A stretch of 64,000 nt of DNA from Sphagnum magellanicum (GCA_021904315.1 CM038916.1:16699897-16763896), one strand, 5' to 3'. Shown: positions 36,255 to 49,558, numbered from the stretch's first letter. Notes: generated by a model from the sequence alone, not told the origin. Translations and numbers: made by a program.

Positions 36255-39200
36255 TCATGGAGCTAAAACCCGGCCCAATCGTTGCACTGCATTGCTTGGT
36301 ATATCCCTTCCTGGAACGCTCACCTTTAACAAACTTGAGTATCTGCATCAGGATTTCCCCCACAATAAATATCAAAGATTATAAAGCTGCTGCTGGCTAA
36401 ACACCAGGGTCAAATGCCTACCAATCACCCTAACACCTAAACCCTAAACCCTAAACCCTAAGCCCTAGGGTTATTGCTGCGTCAACTTGCAGAATGACAA
36501 CCCTGCTGTGAGATGATTTGATCACAAAGGATTTGATTCTGATGTTATAGCAATGATCCTGATCCAGATTTGGATAGTGGAAAAATATTGGGATGTTGTA
36601 TAAGAAGTGAGGCAGGAAACTGTTTTGCAAGTTTTATCATGAAAGAAGGCAAGCAAGTATGTGCAGAATTTGCGTGTCAAAAAAGAGGGAGAGAGAATTC
36701 CAAGCACTGGCATTTCAGAACTGCCTGAAGTTTCCAACTTCACTGTTGACATTCATTCTATACAAGTGCAGAGGGGTTCAGATTTTCACCCTCAATCCAA
36801 ATAGGATAAGAGGATGGTGGGTATGGAGTCAAGATAGGCGAGGATCAACATGCGTGATTTTGACAAGTAAATCATCAGAATAGCAAACATGCATGTGCAG
36901 GAGGAGTGGGAGACATACTCTGGAAAAGAGAACAGGGCATCATGTTCGGTAACAAATGCAACCAGCGCCTGCAGCCAAAGAAAAGTCAATATCATTATAG
37001 AGTACTACTATAAGACTAGAACCCTAAACCCTCAAAGGAAGGTCCAGAGAGACATGGCTCAATCTACAGTGATCTGGTCCTTGTTCAGGTAGCAGGACAT
37101 GAAGGATCACTATACAGATGCAGGGATTTTGCAGGGAAACATAATCACCCATTAATAGCTTAAAATTGATGAATGCTCTTTTCAGCCAGGATTTAAGATT
37201 TGCAGAGCATATAGAGTACTGTACCCTTGCAATGAAGCAATGGAAAGGAAGAGGAAATACCTCAAAGGGAAGATTGAGGCATTCAAAGTAGGTGCGCACA
37301 CGGTCGAAACGCTCCTCCACAAAATCACGACTGCTTGGTGATACTGATACCAAAGCCTGTTTCCCAGCACAGCAATTCAAATTTCGTCAGAAATATAAGA
37401 TTGTTCCACATGAGCGTTGCTACAAAATATATGATTGTTCCACATGAGAGTTGCTGCATTCCATGCATAAGTGGAATAAGTTCATATATATGATATCTTT
37501 TAGAAATTCTGATAGGTGTCCTTTGAAGCTCTTCTGCTTTGATCTGTCATTCAAGTCACAGCTGTGAGGGAGAAAATAATTTTGAGACCTGCTGGAGGGC
37601 TATGCAGTTCCTGCAAATTTGGCGCACACCCAACATGTTGATCGACTGCATCTCATTCAATGCCTGCAGTGGCAACAGAAAGACAACCAACCCATGATGT
37701 GAAACTCAAACCAGAAAAGAGATTCTTCTAGACATCTAACCTTGTAAGGTACACAGGATAACCTGCCCCATGACAAACCAATGTTTAGGATTTAGGGTTT
37801 TAGGGTTTAGGGATTAGGGTTTTCATACCAACCTTGATGAATGCTGCTGCAGAAATGCTGCAAATTCCTCCAAAAATATAACTCCGCTTTAAAGGTGGCA
37901 CATATGCAGCCATCTCCTCATCTATTCTCGCAATCTGATCTCAAACAAAAAGCCCATCCAAACAAGCAACAACATGGCAGTCAAAATTTGACCAACACCT
38001 ACCCAAACAACCAACCCAAAATCCCAGGTTTAGGGTCTTGGGTTTAGGGTTTTGGGTTTATGGGTTTAGGTGACCCAATATCCAAACCCCACAATTTGTC
38101 CATGGACCTTAAGGTACAAGTAGTAGCAAGTGCATTAGTACAAAGAGTTTCATTCACAAACCTGTGCTGTGAGGGCAACAACAAACTCTTCTGGTTCCTC
38201 TGCATCCTGATCACTTACATAGACACGTCCTGCCATGCCCTATCCCAACACTCCCACATGAACTTCCCATTAGCCAAGTCTTCAGCGAAGCAAGGATCTC
38301 AACTTGCCAGAAAGCTCAGATTATTGGGTCTGAGGGCTACCCACTAAATTTATCTGAAACCATTGTCAATCTACTTAGTACTAGTCAGGATCTCTGCAGA
38401 AAAATGGACATACTGCAAAGCAAAAGTCTACAGAATACCTACATAGCAAAGGCTTGGAAGGAAGATAACTCTACCTGAAGGTGATAAATTGCTAGAAGTT
38501 GCAATTCAACTCTAAGGGTGCGCAGGCATTCAGCAGAGAGGAGGTGGTACTTCTCAGTCAAAACCCCCAAGCCTGCAGTTAACGCACTGTTCATTCGTCG
38601 ATGGTGCACTGCAACATGATGAATGGCATTCTTCTTCTTCAGTGGTGAGCCAGGTGATGTATTGTATCCCAACCTAAACACAATCCGGATCATAGTGCAA
38701 ATTCCATCCGCAAAAAGATGTCAAATCCAGATTCTTAATTGCAAAATTCCTGGTTGAGAAAAAAGGTCCCAAACTATTTCTGTCCATCTACAGCCCATGT
38801 TTGAAATCCAGTTCTGTTTGGAAACTTGGGTTCTCTGAAAAAATTCTCAAAAACAAAATCTACTTGTTTATCAACCCGAGACCCAGTTCTTGAAAACGAA
38901 TCTCCTTGTTCATCAAACTCAAAACCCACTCTCAAATACATGTTCTATTCTTTGACCCACATTTCCAGGAAATTTCCCAACTTGTCTTAGCATTCCTCCA
39001 GTACAAGCTCTCACATTTTCATTGCCAGTGAGTGCACTCCATGCAATGAAACTAGCTAGAAGAAGAAATTTTCCTATAAGTGCTTCCCTCTAGACATGAC
39101 ATATGCATTCTTCCAGCATGAAATCTTGGGTTCAGGGACGTACTGTTGAACAGATTCAGACATGTAGTCTAAAGAGTCACTAAGTGCAGCTAGCAACACC

Positions 39201-42200
39201 ATCTTGTGATTTGGAGATATCAGTTGTTCCTGATTCACAACACAGGCCCCCATCCAACAAGCATTAATTTTGTTGCAACCAATGGTTTTGTTGCTTTGCT
39301 TACTCACAAAAACCTGGAAATTCTAAGCAAGTGTTAAACGTACACAGGAAGGAAAAAAGAAAGCATCTTCAGTGACAGCAATGGACCTGTCTAATGGGGC
39401 GCAAGCTAAGCAGGAGGTTGTTCATCTCCATCTCCACTTCCAGACCTTCGGTATCAAGGGGTGCATCTACCACCACCTTCTGCTCCAGCTGACTGAGATA
39501 GGACACATCCAGAAGCAGATGTGCTGGCTCTTGTTTCATTAGATAACTCATGTCTACTCGCCCAATTATACTTGAACTTAAACTGCCGAGAACCGCCTGT
39601 CCAATCCCACCCAACTCCTTATTTGACCTCTAGTTCTTCAACACACACAAAACATGATTGTGTGCATTTCAGACAAGTTTAGCCAAACTGGAAGCAGACA
39701 GAACTTTCAAAGTTAAAGAACCTCCTCCTCCCGCAAACTGTGACTTGCCACCAGTAAAATCAAACAAAAAATACCATGTCTTCTTCTTATTAAACATATA
39801 TATATATATACCTAAAGCAACATTTGCCTGTAACAGAAATGACAAACCTCGGTGTATACGGCCCGGCAGCGCTCCAAGGTGCGATCGAGAAGCGTCTGAA
39901 CCAGTTCCAAAATCTCACTTGCATACATTGGCATTGCTTGTGCCCATCCCAGTACCTACCAATCCCAATTGTTACAGAGCAGAACATAAATAGCTAGTAA
40001 AATAAATAAATAAAAATAAATAAATCAGTGAATAAATGTATTTTCATAAGAAAATAAAAAATGAAGAGAAAATTGCATGCCCTTTCTCTGTACACAGATC
40101 TATATGTACATTCTCTGCCACTGCAGATGCAAAACACCCAACACTGGAAAAGTGTCCAAGCAGCATCTAGAGAGAGAGAGAGAGAGAGAGGTATTCCAAC
40201 ACCTACTTCAGTAATAAGGTGGTTGGCAGACATGGGTCCCTGCAATATGGGCCTGCCTTTCTCCACCAATGTCTCGTACACTGCCCCAGGGTAAGCTTTA
40301 AGCCGGAATGCAGCTGGGCCTGAAACCAATGAATCCATCCACCCACCCACCACAGATTTGACTACTGTATGTAATAGGTGGAAGAAGAATGAAATGAAAT
40401 GAATCTCAACAGAATTTTTTTCTAACCCATCAATTCTATTGCAACAAAAGTAGTTTCTTTTTTGTTCCAGTACATTATTTTTTGGATAGCATTGGGTTTT
40501 CTTGGGAGTAAACAGTGGTACTGATGATGGAAAGCTTACTTACTTGCAAGAGCATTTGCTACACGTGTACGGTAGTCAACATGTACAATAGGCAGAAATT
40601 GATTCTTCACAAAATTCTCCATAAAACTCTGGAGGTTATTATCCCTGGAATTTACAACTGACAATTAGCACAACCAGAGAGAGAGAGAGAGAGAGTGTGA
40701 CTTTCTACTAAATGTGTTCGGGTTTCCAGCCAAAAAGAATCAAATCCAAAGCGCAATTTCTGTTGAACAGGATACAAAAGAGTCTATAGAAACCCAAAAC
40801 TTGAGTTGGATGTTTAACCAGTGTTGCACAGTTCTTGACTCTTATGAAGAACCTCCAGTTCCAATTCTTAAAAAATTAGAACAGTTTGGGTTCCGTTTCC
40901 ACAGCAAAATGGAACCCTGGGGTCTGGTTCTGGTTTGGTTCTTGAAAAAAATTAATTCAGGTTCCAGTTCCAGTTCTGGAAATCAGACCTGGTTCTGGGT
41001 GATCCAGTTCAAAACCGCCAGCTAACTGTCAGTTTTAGACCCAGTTCTGGTTCTGGTTCCAGAGTCAGATCCAGAATCAGACCCACTTCTGGTTTGGTTT
41101 TAACAGGAACCAGAACTGGCGGTTCTAATTGGCCAAACTGGGCAGTTCTAATCCAACACTGGTTTTAACCTTCAGTAGAGAAAGAATACAGTTTTTGGGG
41201 GCAAAGTCTACAGAGTTACATCACTTACACAAGGCTTGTATATTTTTGAGGAAGAAGTGATGTTATTTTGTCCATAAACTGCAAAATGAGAACTCAAGCA
41301 AAATGTAAGAATTTTCCTTAAAAAAATTTCCCTGCACACAGAAAGTCTCTCATCAGCTTGCAAGAGGACCAACTGACCCATGTTGGTTGAAGGCATCTCA
41401 AGCAAATGGTCCAACACCCAAGTCAAGGTTCAGGGTTTAGTGCATACCTGAAGAACAGGACGATAAACAGCTGAAGTGAGGTAAATCCCACGTTCAGAAA
41501 GAACAGCAGCAGTTCCATAGCCTTCTTGAGAACCCGGCGGTGATTTTCTACGGTTCAGTCCATGGAGTAAAGTGTCAGCAGTCAAACTATCAGTTTGCCC
41601 TGCAAGAACAATAACCCAGGACCCAAAAAAATCAGGCTTTTGTACTACTATACAACAAAAGAACCAGCACTTTGTGATGACACTGGAAAACAGGAACAAA
41701 ACAGGAACACTTCTTGAAAATTGGCATGTAAAATCCCACAAGTAAACACATGTCAGGAGTGTCCAGGAGAATCAGACCCGGTGAAGCAAGGATAGTGTCA
41801 GTGAAGCGGAAAGCAAATGACAAACCCTCCTCTGATTCCCCATGACTGCCACCATGTACACCACACCAGTATATCCAGAATCATTTCAAACACCCATTGC
41901 ACTTTCAGTGAAAGTTAAAAGTCTACAGAGCACTTGCATTGACCCCAAGTGTAAGCTTGCTTGTATGCACGTGTTCCTGATCTAAAAACACTAAAGACAT
42001 ACTTCAGAAGAGTGAGGAGAATCCCAGAGAAAGGTTTCCAATGTACCTCTCTTCATTCGTTTTGCGTAAATATTGCTTCCTGCAAAATACCCACCAACAA
42101 TGTAGGAATTTTCATGAAGCAGCAATGTGTGAGACAAACAAAGCTGAAAGAAGTAAACAGTTTTAAACCCTAAACCCCATCATGAAAGCTCTTGCAAGTT

Positions 42201-45200
42201 GGCTCAGTCCTTTTATTGTTCAAATGGAAGTTCAGGTTTGTTACTTGGCATTTGCAGGGAGTGCCTTGCTTGCAAGCCTAGCGGTTTGTGCTGCAGCATC
42301 AGCTGATGTTGCATCTGGAGTGGCCCTCAGTATATCACATATCAGCAGCTGGCACTCACTCTGCACTCATATATACACCAAAATTTTACAAACCGCAGAT
42401 GAGAACTGCATGCATCTGGTTTGCATGTTTCAAGACCCTAAACCCTGCTCACACACAGAGAAAGAGACTGTTGTTCCTTTGCAGCAGCAGCAGCAGCAGC
42501 AGCTGTAACCAGTTCTATCTGCCTCAAACCAATTCATGTACAATGTGAAAGAATGACTGTCAAATCTCAATCAAAACCAAGGACCAACCGACCTGTATAA
42601 CAGTGAGGACAAAGCCCAGGTTGTAGCCACTGCCTTCCAAATGGCTCATGTCTGTGTCGCTACTCCAAGCGCCCACGCCATTGGCTGTGGTCTGTGGGGA
42701 ATTCTCATGGCACTCCATCATCTCTCCAACAATAACATGATTCTCTGCAGCCATTGAAACCAAAGCAATCCAACCCAGTTTCATGATTGCAAATCCGGTG
42801 CTGAAGTCTCAATCCTTATGTTAAAATCCCCTGGAACTTCTTCAGTCGTAGTACATACAATCATATAAACTGGAATTATTATCTGCATTTTGAGTGACAT
42901 GAAATTTTTACCAAGGACTTGGGAGACCAAGTCTAGAACTGACTCCAGAAGTTCGTGTGCATCAGTCTGCGCCTTGCCCACCGGTAGTCCCCATTCTGCA
43001 ACGGGTGAGCTCCCATTGATTCCGTTCCTCTGCTTCGGTGCCAGATACATCCCAATGCTGCTTGATCTCAGAAGCTTTGCAACTTGGTCCACACGTGGCC
43101 TGGAAGCCTCCATGGCTGCTGCACGTGCTTTGATCTCTGAGGTTATCAGCTCATGAACTGCTGGTCTCACCCGTTGGCTACAAAAAAAATTGGAAAAGAC
43201 AACAAGAAACCATATCAAGTACGACCATATATCATAAGAGGTTTAGGGTTTAGGGTTCAGCCAGGATTTGGGAATTTTGACGTTTCTAGAGAGAATTCTT
43301 AAACCCAAGTATTGTCAGCCAGGAGCAATGATGCAGCGATCCCAAATCCAACAAATTGTTCTATGATACTATGACACCTGCAAATCTTCTTCAGGAACTC
43401 AATTTGCACAGAGATACCAATCAGAAGATACTCATGTACCTGATAATGGCACCTCCGGTGGCACTCTTCCCTAACAATGTGAGGCATTCCACCATTGTCT
43501 TTATATACTTCACACTTGATGGTGAATCGCTCTTCATCATGGACTCCTGGGTCACACACATTCCCCATCCAACAAATTTGGTGTTCAGAGTCTGGTGGGT
43601 GGAGCTGCAGAAGAAAGCTTACTAAAGCTAATTTTATCACAGCCGCGAGACACCCTGACAGAAAACATCAATGACATCAACACCAGAGTGAAGCACGCAC
43701 ACAAAAAAACTTCAATATAGGAACCAAAACATATGGCAAGAAAGTTCAAGATCCAGTGAACCCACTGTGAATTCATTAGGAGTGGAGCCAACAAGCCAAA
43801 TCGGGAGGACATGGGCAGCCACGTTATGACCCTCTTTGCCCATACCATCAGTATTCCCATTTGTTGATGCTCTGTCGGAGGCAGCGGCATCTGCACCACT
43901 CTCTATTCCAGTGACAGTAGTGCTATTTCCATCTACTGACCAACTGTGACAAAGCCCACCCACTTGATTAAATTCAAAAGCCTTCATCCAATGCGGTTCC
44001 AATGCTTATGAATTCATTCTTTAGCGATCTTCTTGGGAAGAGGAAGAACAACAACATTACCAATTGGAGATGATGAGAAAGTTCAATGCTTCTGATAGAG
44101 CAGAGAAACTTACCCATCACCCATATGCCGCACATCAGCTGTTCGATCTACACTTGAAACATAGGAGACCGTCCGTGTCAAGGTACGAGTGCGCCTTGAC
44201 ACAGGGTGCAAACTTCCAACTGCTGGAACTGGAGCTGGGGTTAGGTTTGATATGTCGTCAGCTTTATCTTGGCTGATTGCTAAGTTTAAGCTGTTTTTTT
44301 CCCAGAGCAATAATGTACCGCACACAAAAAAAACCCACAAAATTGCAACACACAAGATTACAGCTCTGCCAGAAAACACAGACTGGCTCAAACCTAAACC
44401 CTAAAGTCAAAATAGGAATTCAGGAAAGTCAGGAATAATATTCCAGACTAAAAAACAAAGAGCTTTTTCTAAAGAAAAACAAAAAGGAGTTCAGACCTGT
44501 AATCACCCTTATTGTAAAGATGAAGGTGCAGATCCTCAACAACCTTGAAGAAGAGTGCTCCACGCAGCTTGTTTAACTCAGCTCGCACATCCCGAAGTGC
44601 ACCCACCTGCAGCAAAAATTCAAAACTTCTAACTTTCATATTCCTCCTGGTGGCAGCAGCTCATCCTTGTTCCCAAATTTCACCCAGTTGAGCAGGCGAT
44701 ACAACTCTTGCTTGCACCTAAGCCAGTTTGGGAAACCAGTTTCCAAACTGTATGTCCAAAGGTTGTGCAGAGCCAATATGTTTTACTATTCTTCAAACAG
44801 TTCAAAGAGGTAGAATTGCACCCAAGAAAATTGTGAACTGTAGATATAGACTACAGCAATGGTCCCAAGGTTTAGGGTTCATCAGAACAACAAGATGATG
44901 GTCTCAATTTGGTGTTTCTCTGGGAATGTCTGTCAGAAGCTTTTACCGATTGAATGCCTTCACGGTCCAACATACTGATAGACTGAAGATGGAGCTGCAC
45001 TGCTGCATAGTAGCGTTTTTCAGCAGCCAGTTTCTCAATGCGAGCTGGGACCTGGCACCACCAATTGACATAGACATCAAATGATTACTGTGCAATTTTC
45101 TCCATGCCTGGTAGACTGATTCTTTGTAAAAGGAACATCTGCAGATTGTGCTTTTTGAGGTGGAAGGAAAAAAAGGGAAAAAGAAAGAAAAAAAAACGGC

Positions 45201-46539
45201 CACCCATTAGAAGCTCTGTACTTCTAACCTGAGCAACTTTGTCGATTTGATCAAGTAACGAAATCACATGGCGGAGTGTGACAGAGCGGGACCATTGTTG
45301 CTGCAGTTGCTTGTGCCGTGCGCCCAGCAACATACGTGCATTCTCTAAATCTCCCTTCAATTCCTCTACTTTGCCTGTGGAATCAGAGAACACCCGCAAG
45401 ATCTGCACATGGAGGAAATAATAATTATTTTCAGAAAAAAAAAAAAAAAAAAACCCAAAACTTATGCTGCAACTGCTCTGTTCAGTGAATTCTTTTCAAA
45501 AAAGCTTCAAGAATGCAGAGGAGGAGCTGCCATTATCCTTAGACGATGGGATTTGGGTTACAGAAATCAGATTAAAAGAAGCAGTACAAAAGAAAGAAAG
45601 GACAACAAACAGACATACCTGTGAATAGTTCTGGATGGCTTTACTGAAGCCAGTGTTGTAATTGTGCACAACGCCATCCACAAGATGTTCAACCAGATCT
45701 CGCTGCTCACGCAAGCTCTGTAGTGTCTGTTCGGGATTTGGGGAGGTGAGCACTTCCACCACATGTGGCAGAGAGTCAAACCGTGGCTGCTTCCATGGAT
45801 CGCCTATACTATCCAGCTGCACCTGCACTACCTGCAAAAAACCAGGAAAAAAAAAGCCCCAACAAAACTCTCGTCACCAACATCATCCAACAAAACTCCC
45901 AGTGTTTTTTTTTCTTTCTCCTGCTGCTGCTGGAAGGGATTTCTTACAAGGGGTAGTCACCACCCAAAACTTGCACTCTCTTTTGCATTCTCTCTTGCAT
46001 TTTCTTTGCATTCTCTATTGCATTTCCTTTTGGATTCTCTTTTGTATTCTCTATTGCATTCTGTTTTGCTTTTGCAAGCAACTTTGTTTGAACTTTATTA
46101 GGGTTTTCTCTATGCAGCTACAGTTTTCTTCAGATGGGATTGGGTTTCATAAGCAGCACAGTCTTTCTGATGATGGGCACAGTGAGAAACAAATCTATGC
46201 TGTCTACTATCCACTAAAGGTCTTGACCTAAACAGATCAATAGATCTCCACCTCCACAACACACAAATGCAGAGCAGAAGTTTAAGATCCTTCAACCCAT
46301 CAAGCAGATAGATCAAGCTCCCGAACCCCAGGTCTTCACAGATCCACCAGTTGTTGATCACCCAAAACCCCAATTCCCATGCTACTGAATCAGAGCTCCC
46401 AGACATGATCACAAACCCCAAGGACTTGCCCACCCAAAAGAACACAGACAGAGACAGAGAGAGAACGATGTGTGGGATGCAGAGGAGAAAGGGAGCGACA
46501 TACATTCCAGTCGACAGCTCCGGCCTCATCGTCTTCCAT
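36255..46539 (-). CDS. SEC8: Exocyst complex component SEC8 (EXOC4)
   Basis: Twenty-six exons, 5' to 3' on the minus strand: 46539-46504, 45831-45619, 45402-45229, 45051-44947, 44606-44497, 44290-44114, 43943-43766, 43546-43440, 43177-42912, 42744-42593, 42360-42245, 41845-41778, 41599-41448, 41278-41229, 40644-40544, 40319-40207, 39955-39848, 39596-39387, 39229-39144, 38673-38475, 38239-38162, 37934-37833, 37663-37589, 37356-37261, 36968-36919, 36342-36255. They join in frame to 1069 aa, and all introns are GT-AG. Hallmarks in order: RFDSLPHVVEVL, SKAIQNYSQ-ILRVFSDST, RSVTLRHVISLLDQID, GALFFKVVEDLH, VSRRTRTL, CLTLLGKSA, ENHVIVGEM, SFAFRFTDT, EGYGTAAVLSERGIYL, EKGRPILQG, VLGWAQAMP, LAALSDSLDY, FGGICSIS, NMLGVRQICRN, FDRVRTYFE, VSVPGRDIPSNAVQRL. 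The length fits the Arabidopsis protein I recall (about 1050 aa). It tethers secretory vesicles at the plasma membrane. The 12-codon first exon is the least certain part. Confidence 0.95.
36438..36470. repeat. Telomere-like repeat in SEC8 intron 25
   Basis: Four CCCTAAA-type units inside the last intron. Shorter copies lie in introns 24 (37021), 22 (37786-37822), 21 (38028-38068), 11 (42166), 8 (43241), 5 (44394) and 4 (44870). Confidence 0.88.
40172..40190. repeat. GA microsatellite in SEC8 intron 16
   Basis: A pure GA run next to the donor of exon 16. Another GA run (40677-40694) lies in intron 14. Confidence 0.85.
40830..41160. repeat. GGTTCTGGTTC/CCAGTTC degenerate repeat in SEC8 intron 14
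   Basis: Short words GGTTCTGGTT, CAGTTCCAGTTCTGG and AACCAGAACTGG recur in both orientations over about 330 bases. The same vocabulary appears at 26470-26590, 34990-35225, 38780-38900 and 52690-52800, so it is a dispersed family rather than a local expansion. Confidence 0.75.
45965..46076. repeat. Minisatellite in SEC8 intron 1
   Basis: About seven imperfect units of TTTTGCATTCTCTATTGCAT type, 14-17 bp long. Confidence 0.85.
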
Positions 46540-47180
46540 GCTTGGTGCTCATGCACACCTCTCTCTCTTTGTCTGTCGCTCTGTCTTGTTCTTCCACTGC
46601 TGCTGGCTGCTTCTTCTTCTCGTTTTTTTGTCTAATTGTGAAGAGTAAAGAATACCCAAAACAGCAACGTAGTTCTCCTCCTCCTGCTGCTGCCCTTCTT
46701 CTTATTCTTCTTCCACTGCTGCTGCTGATGCCGGGTCTTCTTCTTCTTCTACTTCTTGTTTCTTTCTTTCTATTCTTTTTTTTTCTTTTCCTTGTTTATG
46801 TTTCGTTCTTTTTCTTTTCGCTTCTTCTTCTTGTGGGTCCGGTTGTGAAGAGGCAGAATCTCTTAGGGATTGCTTGCGATCGTCGCAGAGCTAAATTCCG
46901 CGAGCTCGAGCGCAGGCGAGGAAGGCAGACTTGGAACAAAGCGCGACAAGACACGGGAGAGGAGAGAGGGACCCAGCGAGCGCCGGATTATGAACTACAG
47001 AACGGTGTGTTGGAGGATGAAAAGTCCCCGCATGGATGCTTTTCATACGTTCATCCATATTCATCCATCTGGCCTAAAGCTGGCAATTCATAATGTGGTC
47101 TCACTTCACTGGACAACAACAGCTGGCAATGCCTTTATGGTAACTAGTAAAAAACATTTTACTTTCTGGGCAAAATAAGG
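46540..47180 (-). promoter_or_regulatory. SEC8 leader and promoter region
   Basis: Directly upstream of the SEC8 start on the minus strand. 46555-46850 is pyrimidine-rich on the plus strand (purine-rich in the transcript) with CTT/CTG runs, and 46860-47000 is GC-rich. No clear TATA box. The long plus-strand open frames here are products of the CTT runs. Confidence 0.4.
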
Positions 47181-48149
47181 TAATTTTTAAAATCAAGTTA
47201 CTACTGGGTAAATAACTAAGTAAGTAGTACTTACTATGCAGATTTTATTTTTAAAATACAATTTTTTAGTTTTTAAAAAAATCAAATCAATTTTGTAATA
47301 TAGCCAACCCTGGCGATTGTTTACAAGAAGGTTTAGCCAAATTTGGCTATTGACCAGAAAAAATTTAGCCAGAAAAAAGGAAAATTAAAATTAAAAACCC
47401 CTCTGGGACTACTATTAGAACTTTACTCTGGTTAGGTGATTTTTTGGGGGATGTTTTAGGGGATGAAGTATTTTTGGCTATTTTTGGGGGTTTTTCTTAT
47501 TTTTTAATTTAGGGTTTTTAAAAAGTCTCTTGACAAAGATTGCCCTAATATTAGAACACTTGCTCCATTTTTGGCTTCCTCCAAGTGTGGAGGAGAAATC
47601 ATTTTTCATGGTTTTTTTTTTTTATAAATTTTTTAATTTAGTAATTATCTTTGTAGGTCAAATTTAGCCTACAAATTATAAGGGCACTTGATTTATGGTC
47701 TTTTATTATCTTTTTTCTTTTTTTTAGGACTTTCTAACTGCTAAACCCCCAATTTTAACTAGAGCAATTCCAAATTTAGGTATCCATGCAATTACATAAT
47801 CTAAGTTTCAAATTGTGGGAACATTATTGGGAACATGAAAAGGGGGGAACAAGTTCCCTACTAGGTGAAACCCAAAATATTCTTCAAGTTCCCTCTCTAT
47901 ACCTCCCTATCTAGCAATGGGTTAGGGTTTAGGGTTTAGGGTTTAGATCCAAATTGTGGATTAGGTAAATAAATGAAAACCTCTTGCTAGTTACCAGAGT
48001 TACCCACTAACCCAAGGTTCAAGAGCAACAACATAACAACAACCCTCATGCCCGAATGGATGAGAAGTCGTGCAACCCGTTCTCTCTCAATGGATGAAAA
48101 CTCTTATCCAACATCCAGTCAGAATGATACATGCATGAAAAAGGAAGGG
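47181..48149. other. AT-rich spacer
   Basis: Holds TAGCCAAATTTGGCTA words (near 47330) and a triple TTTAGGG telomere-like block at 47922-47945. No gene. Confidence 0.5.
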
Positions 48150-48345
48150 GCAAGAGGTAATTAGGTAGGTACTTGGTGGGTAGTAGTAGGTAGGTAAATT
48201 GTATGGAGCTACTTGGTGGGTAGTTAATAGATAGGTAAATTGTAGGTAGGTTCTTGGTGTGTAGTAGTAATAGGTAGGTAAATTGTAGGTAGGTAGATTG
48301 TATCATAAGTCCACTTGATGGGTAGTAGTAGTAAGTAGGTAGAAT
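48150..48345. repeat. TAGG-rich minisatellite, about 45 bp units
   Basis: Roughly four degenerate units combine TTGGTGGGTAGTAGTA with GGTAGGTAAATTGTA. Confidence 0.8.
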
Positions 48346-49247
48346 ACATGTGAATGGTTCCAAGTTGCTACCCTAGCTAACCACTATGGTTAGCTTTGGG
48401 ATAGGAATACAATGGGGCCACATAATCCACCTTCTATGCATTTCTAACCATCTACTACTATTGGGTGGGGTTTAGACATGGTACAAGAAATTCACACTAT
48501 ATCCACAAAACAAAAAAAGGGTCCCAAAACTCACTATGTATAGTATAAACCATATTAAACCCTAGTACTAAAACCCTAATTTTAAAGTTGTGTCGGTGAT
48601 CTTATGGTGAGCCTTTTATCTCTAATTGGCAAGTTTCTTTTTGCTAGGAAGAAGACAAAAAAAGTTGGGTACAAAGGAATAGTGTATGAGGAGTACAAGC
48701 TTTATATAAGGACATGAAAACTTTTCATGTGTAAGATGACAATTTAAGGTGTGTTAGTGTGTACCTAAATAAGGCTTACAAATTGCATTGTAGAGTCTAT
48801 TAACCTAATTTTAAATGACCATTTTTGTAAAGCAATTGAAACCAAATGCAAGAAGACTTACTATATGGAGATAAAATGTGTAAGAAGATCAACTAGATTT
48901 GGTCTTTATATGTGTAAGAAGCTTTAACTAGATTTGGTCTTTTATATGTGTAAGAAGCTTAACTAGATTTGGTCTTATATAAGCTTTTCCTATAAATTAA
49001 GAATCAAGAGGAGAACTTTTCAAAGCATTGTATTTGGTGTTGGGAGCTTGTTGTCTCTTCTTGGAACCTTGTGTTAGTTACCCTTGGGCCTTGGTCTAAA
49101 TAATCAAAGAACCCATCTGACCCTCACCCTAAGGCTTTACCCCTTGGTAAAGCCAAGTTTTTGACAATGGGATCCATTATTGTTAAAATGGTTCTAAAGA
49201 TCATTTTGTCTCCTACACACTTACCCCATAGGTCAACGAGATACTAA
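48346..49247. other. Spacer with a 36-bp tandem repeat
   Basis: Three units built on GTGTAAGAAGCTTAACTAGA then TTTGGTCTTTATAT lie at about 48878-48982. No gene seen. Confidence 0.6.
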
Positions 49248-49558
49248 GGGCCACTTTTAGATGAAGATCCAAGGTCCAATGGTCCAATGAAATAAAGCAA
49301 TCTTATTGGATGAGAGCCCATAAATAAGGACCCATGACCTTTACATGAGGGTCCAAGACCAAAAGGTGGCAAATTGAAACTAAATCTACATGGCACCATT
49401 TTGGGGAAAATCAATTGGTTGAAAAAAAATTAAAAAATTAAAAAATAACCACAAAGCAATTGAAGAACCAAGATGTAAGCTAAGGTTTTGAGCTCAAGGA
49501 TTCAATTTGCCTCAAATGAATCCAAATTTGGATCTTGGAACCCCCATTTAAAGTGGGC
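49248..49558 (-). mobile_element. Inverted-repeat element, family B copy 2 (single unit)
   Basis: The reverse complement follows the 31.96-32.59 kb element from end to end, including CATCTTGGTTCTTCAA, AAATGGTGCCATGTAGATTT and TTTGGTCTTGGACCCTCAT. It has one internal unit instead of three. Its ends are inverted repeats: GGGCCACTTTTAGATGAAGA at the left, and CCATTTAAAGTGGGCTT at the right. Confidence 0.7.

Noticed and set aside
45662..46231. 189-codon plus-strand open frame
   Set aside because: Antisense to SEC8 exon 2 and to the intron 1 minisatellite.
46470..47093. 207-codon plus-strand open frame
   Set aside because: Leu/Phe/Ser-rich translation of CTT/CTG runs, antisense to the SEC8 start and promoter.
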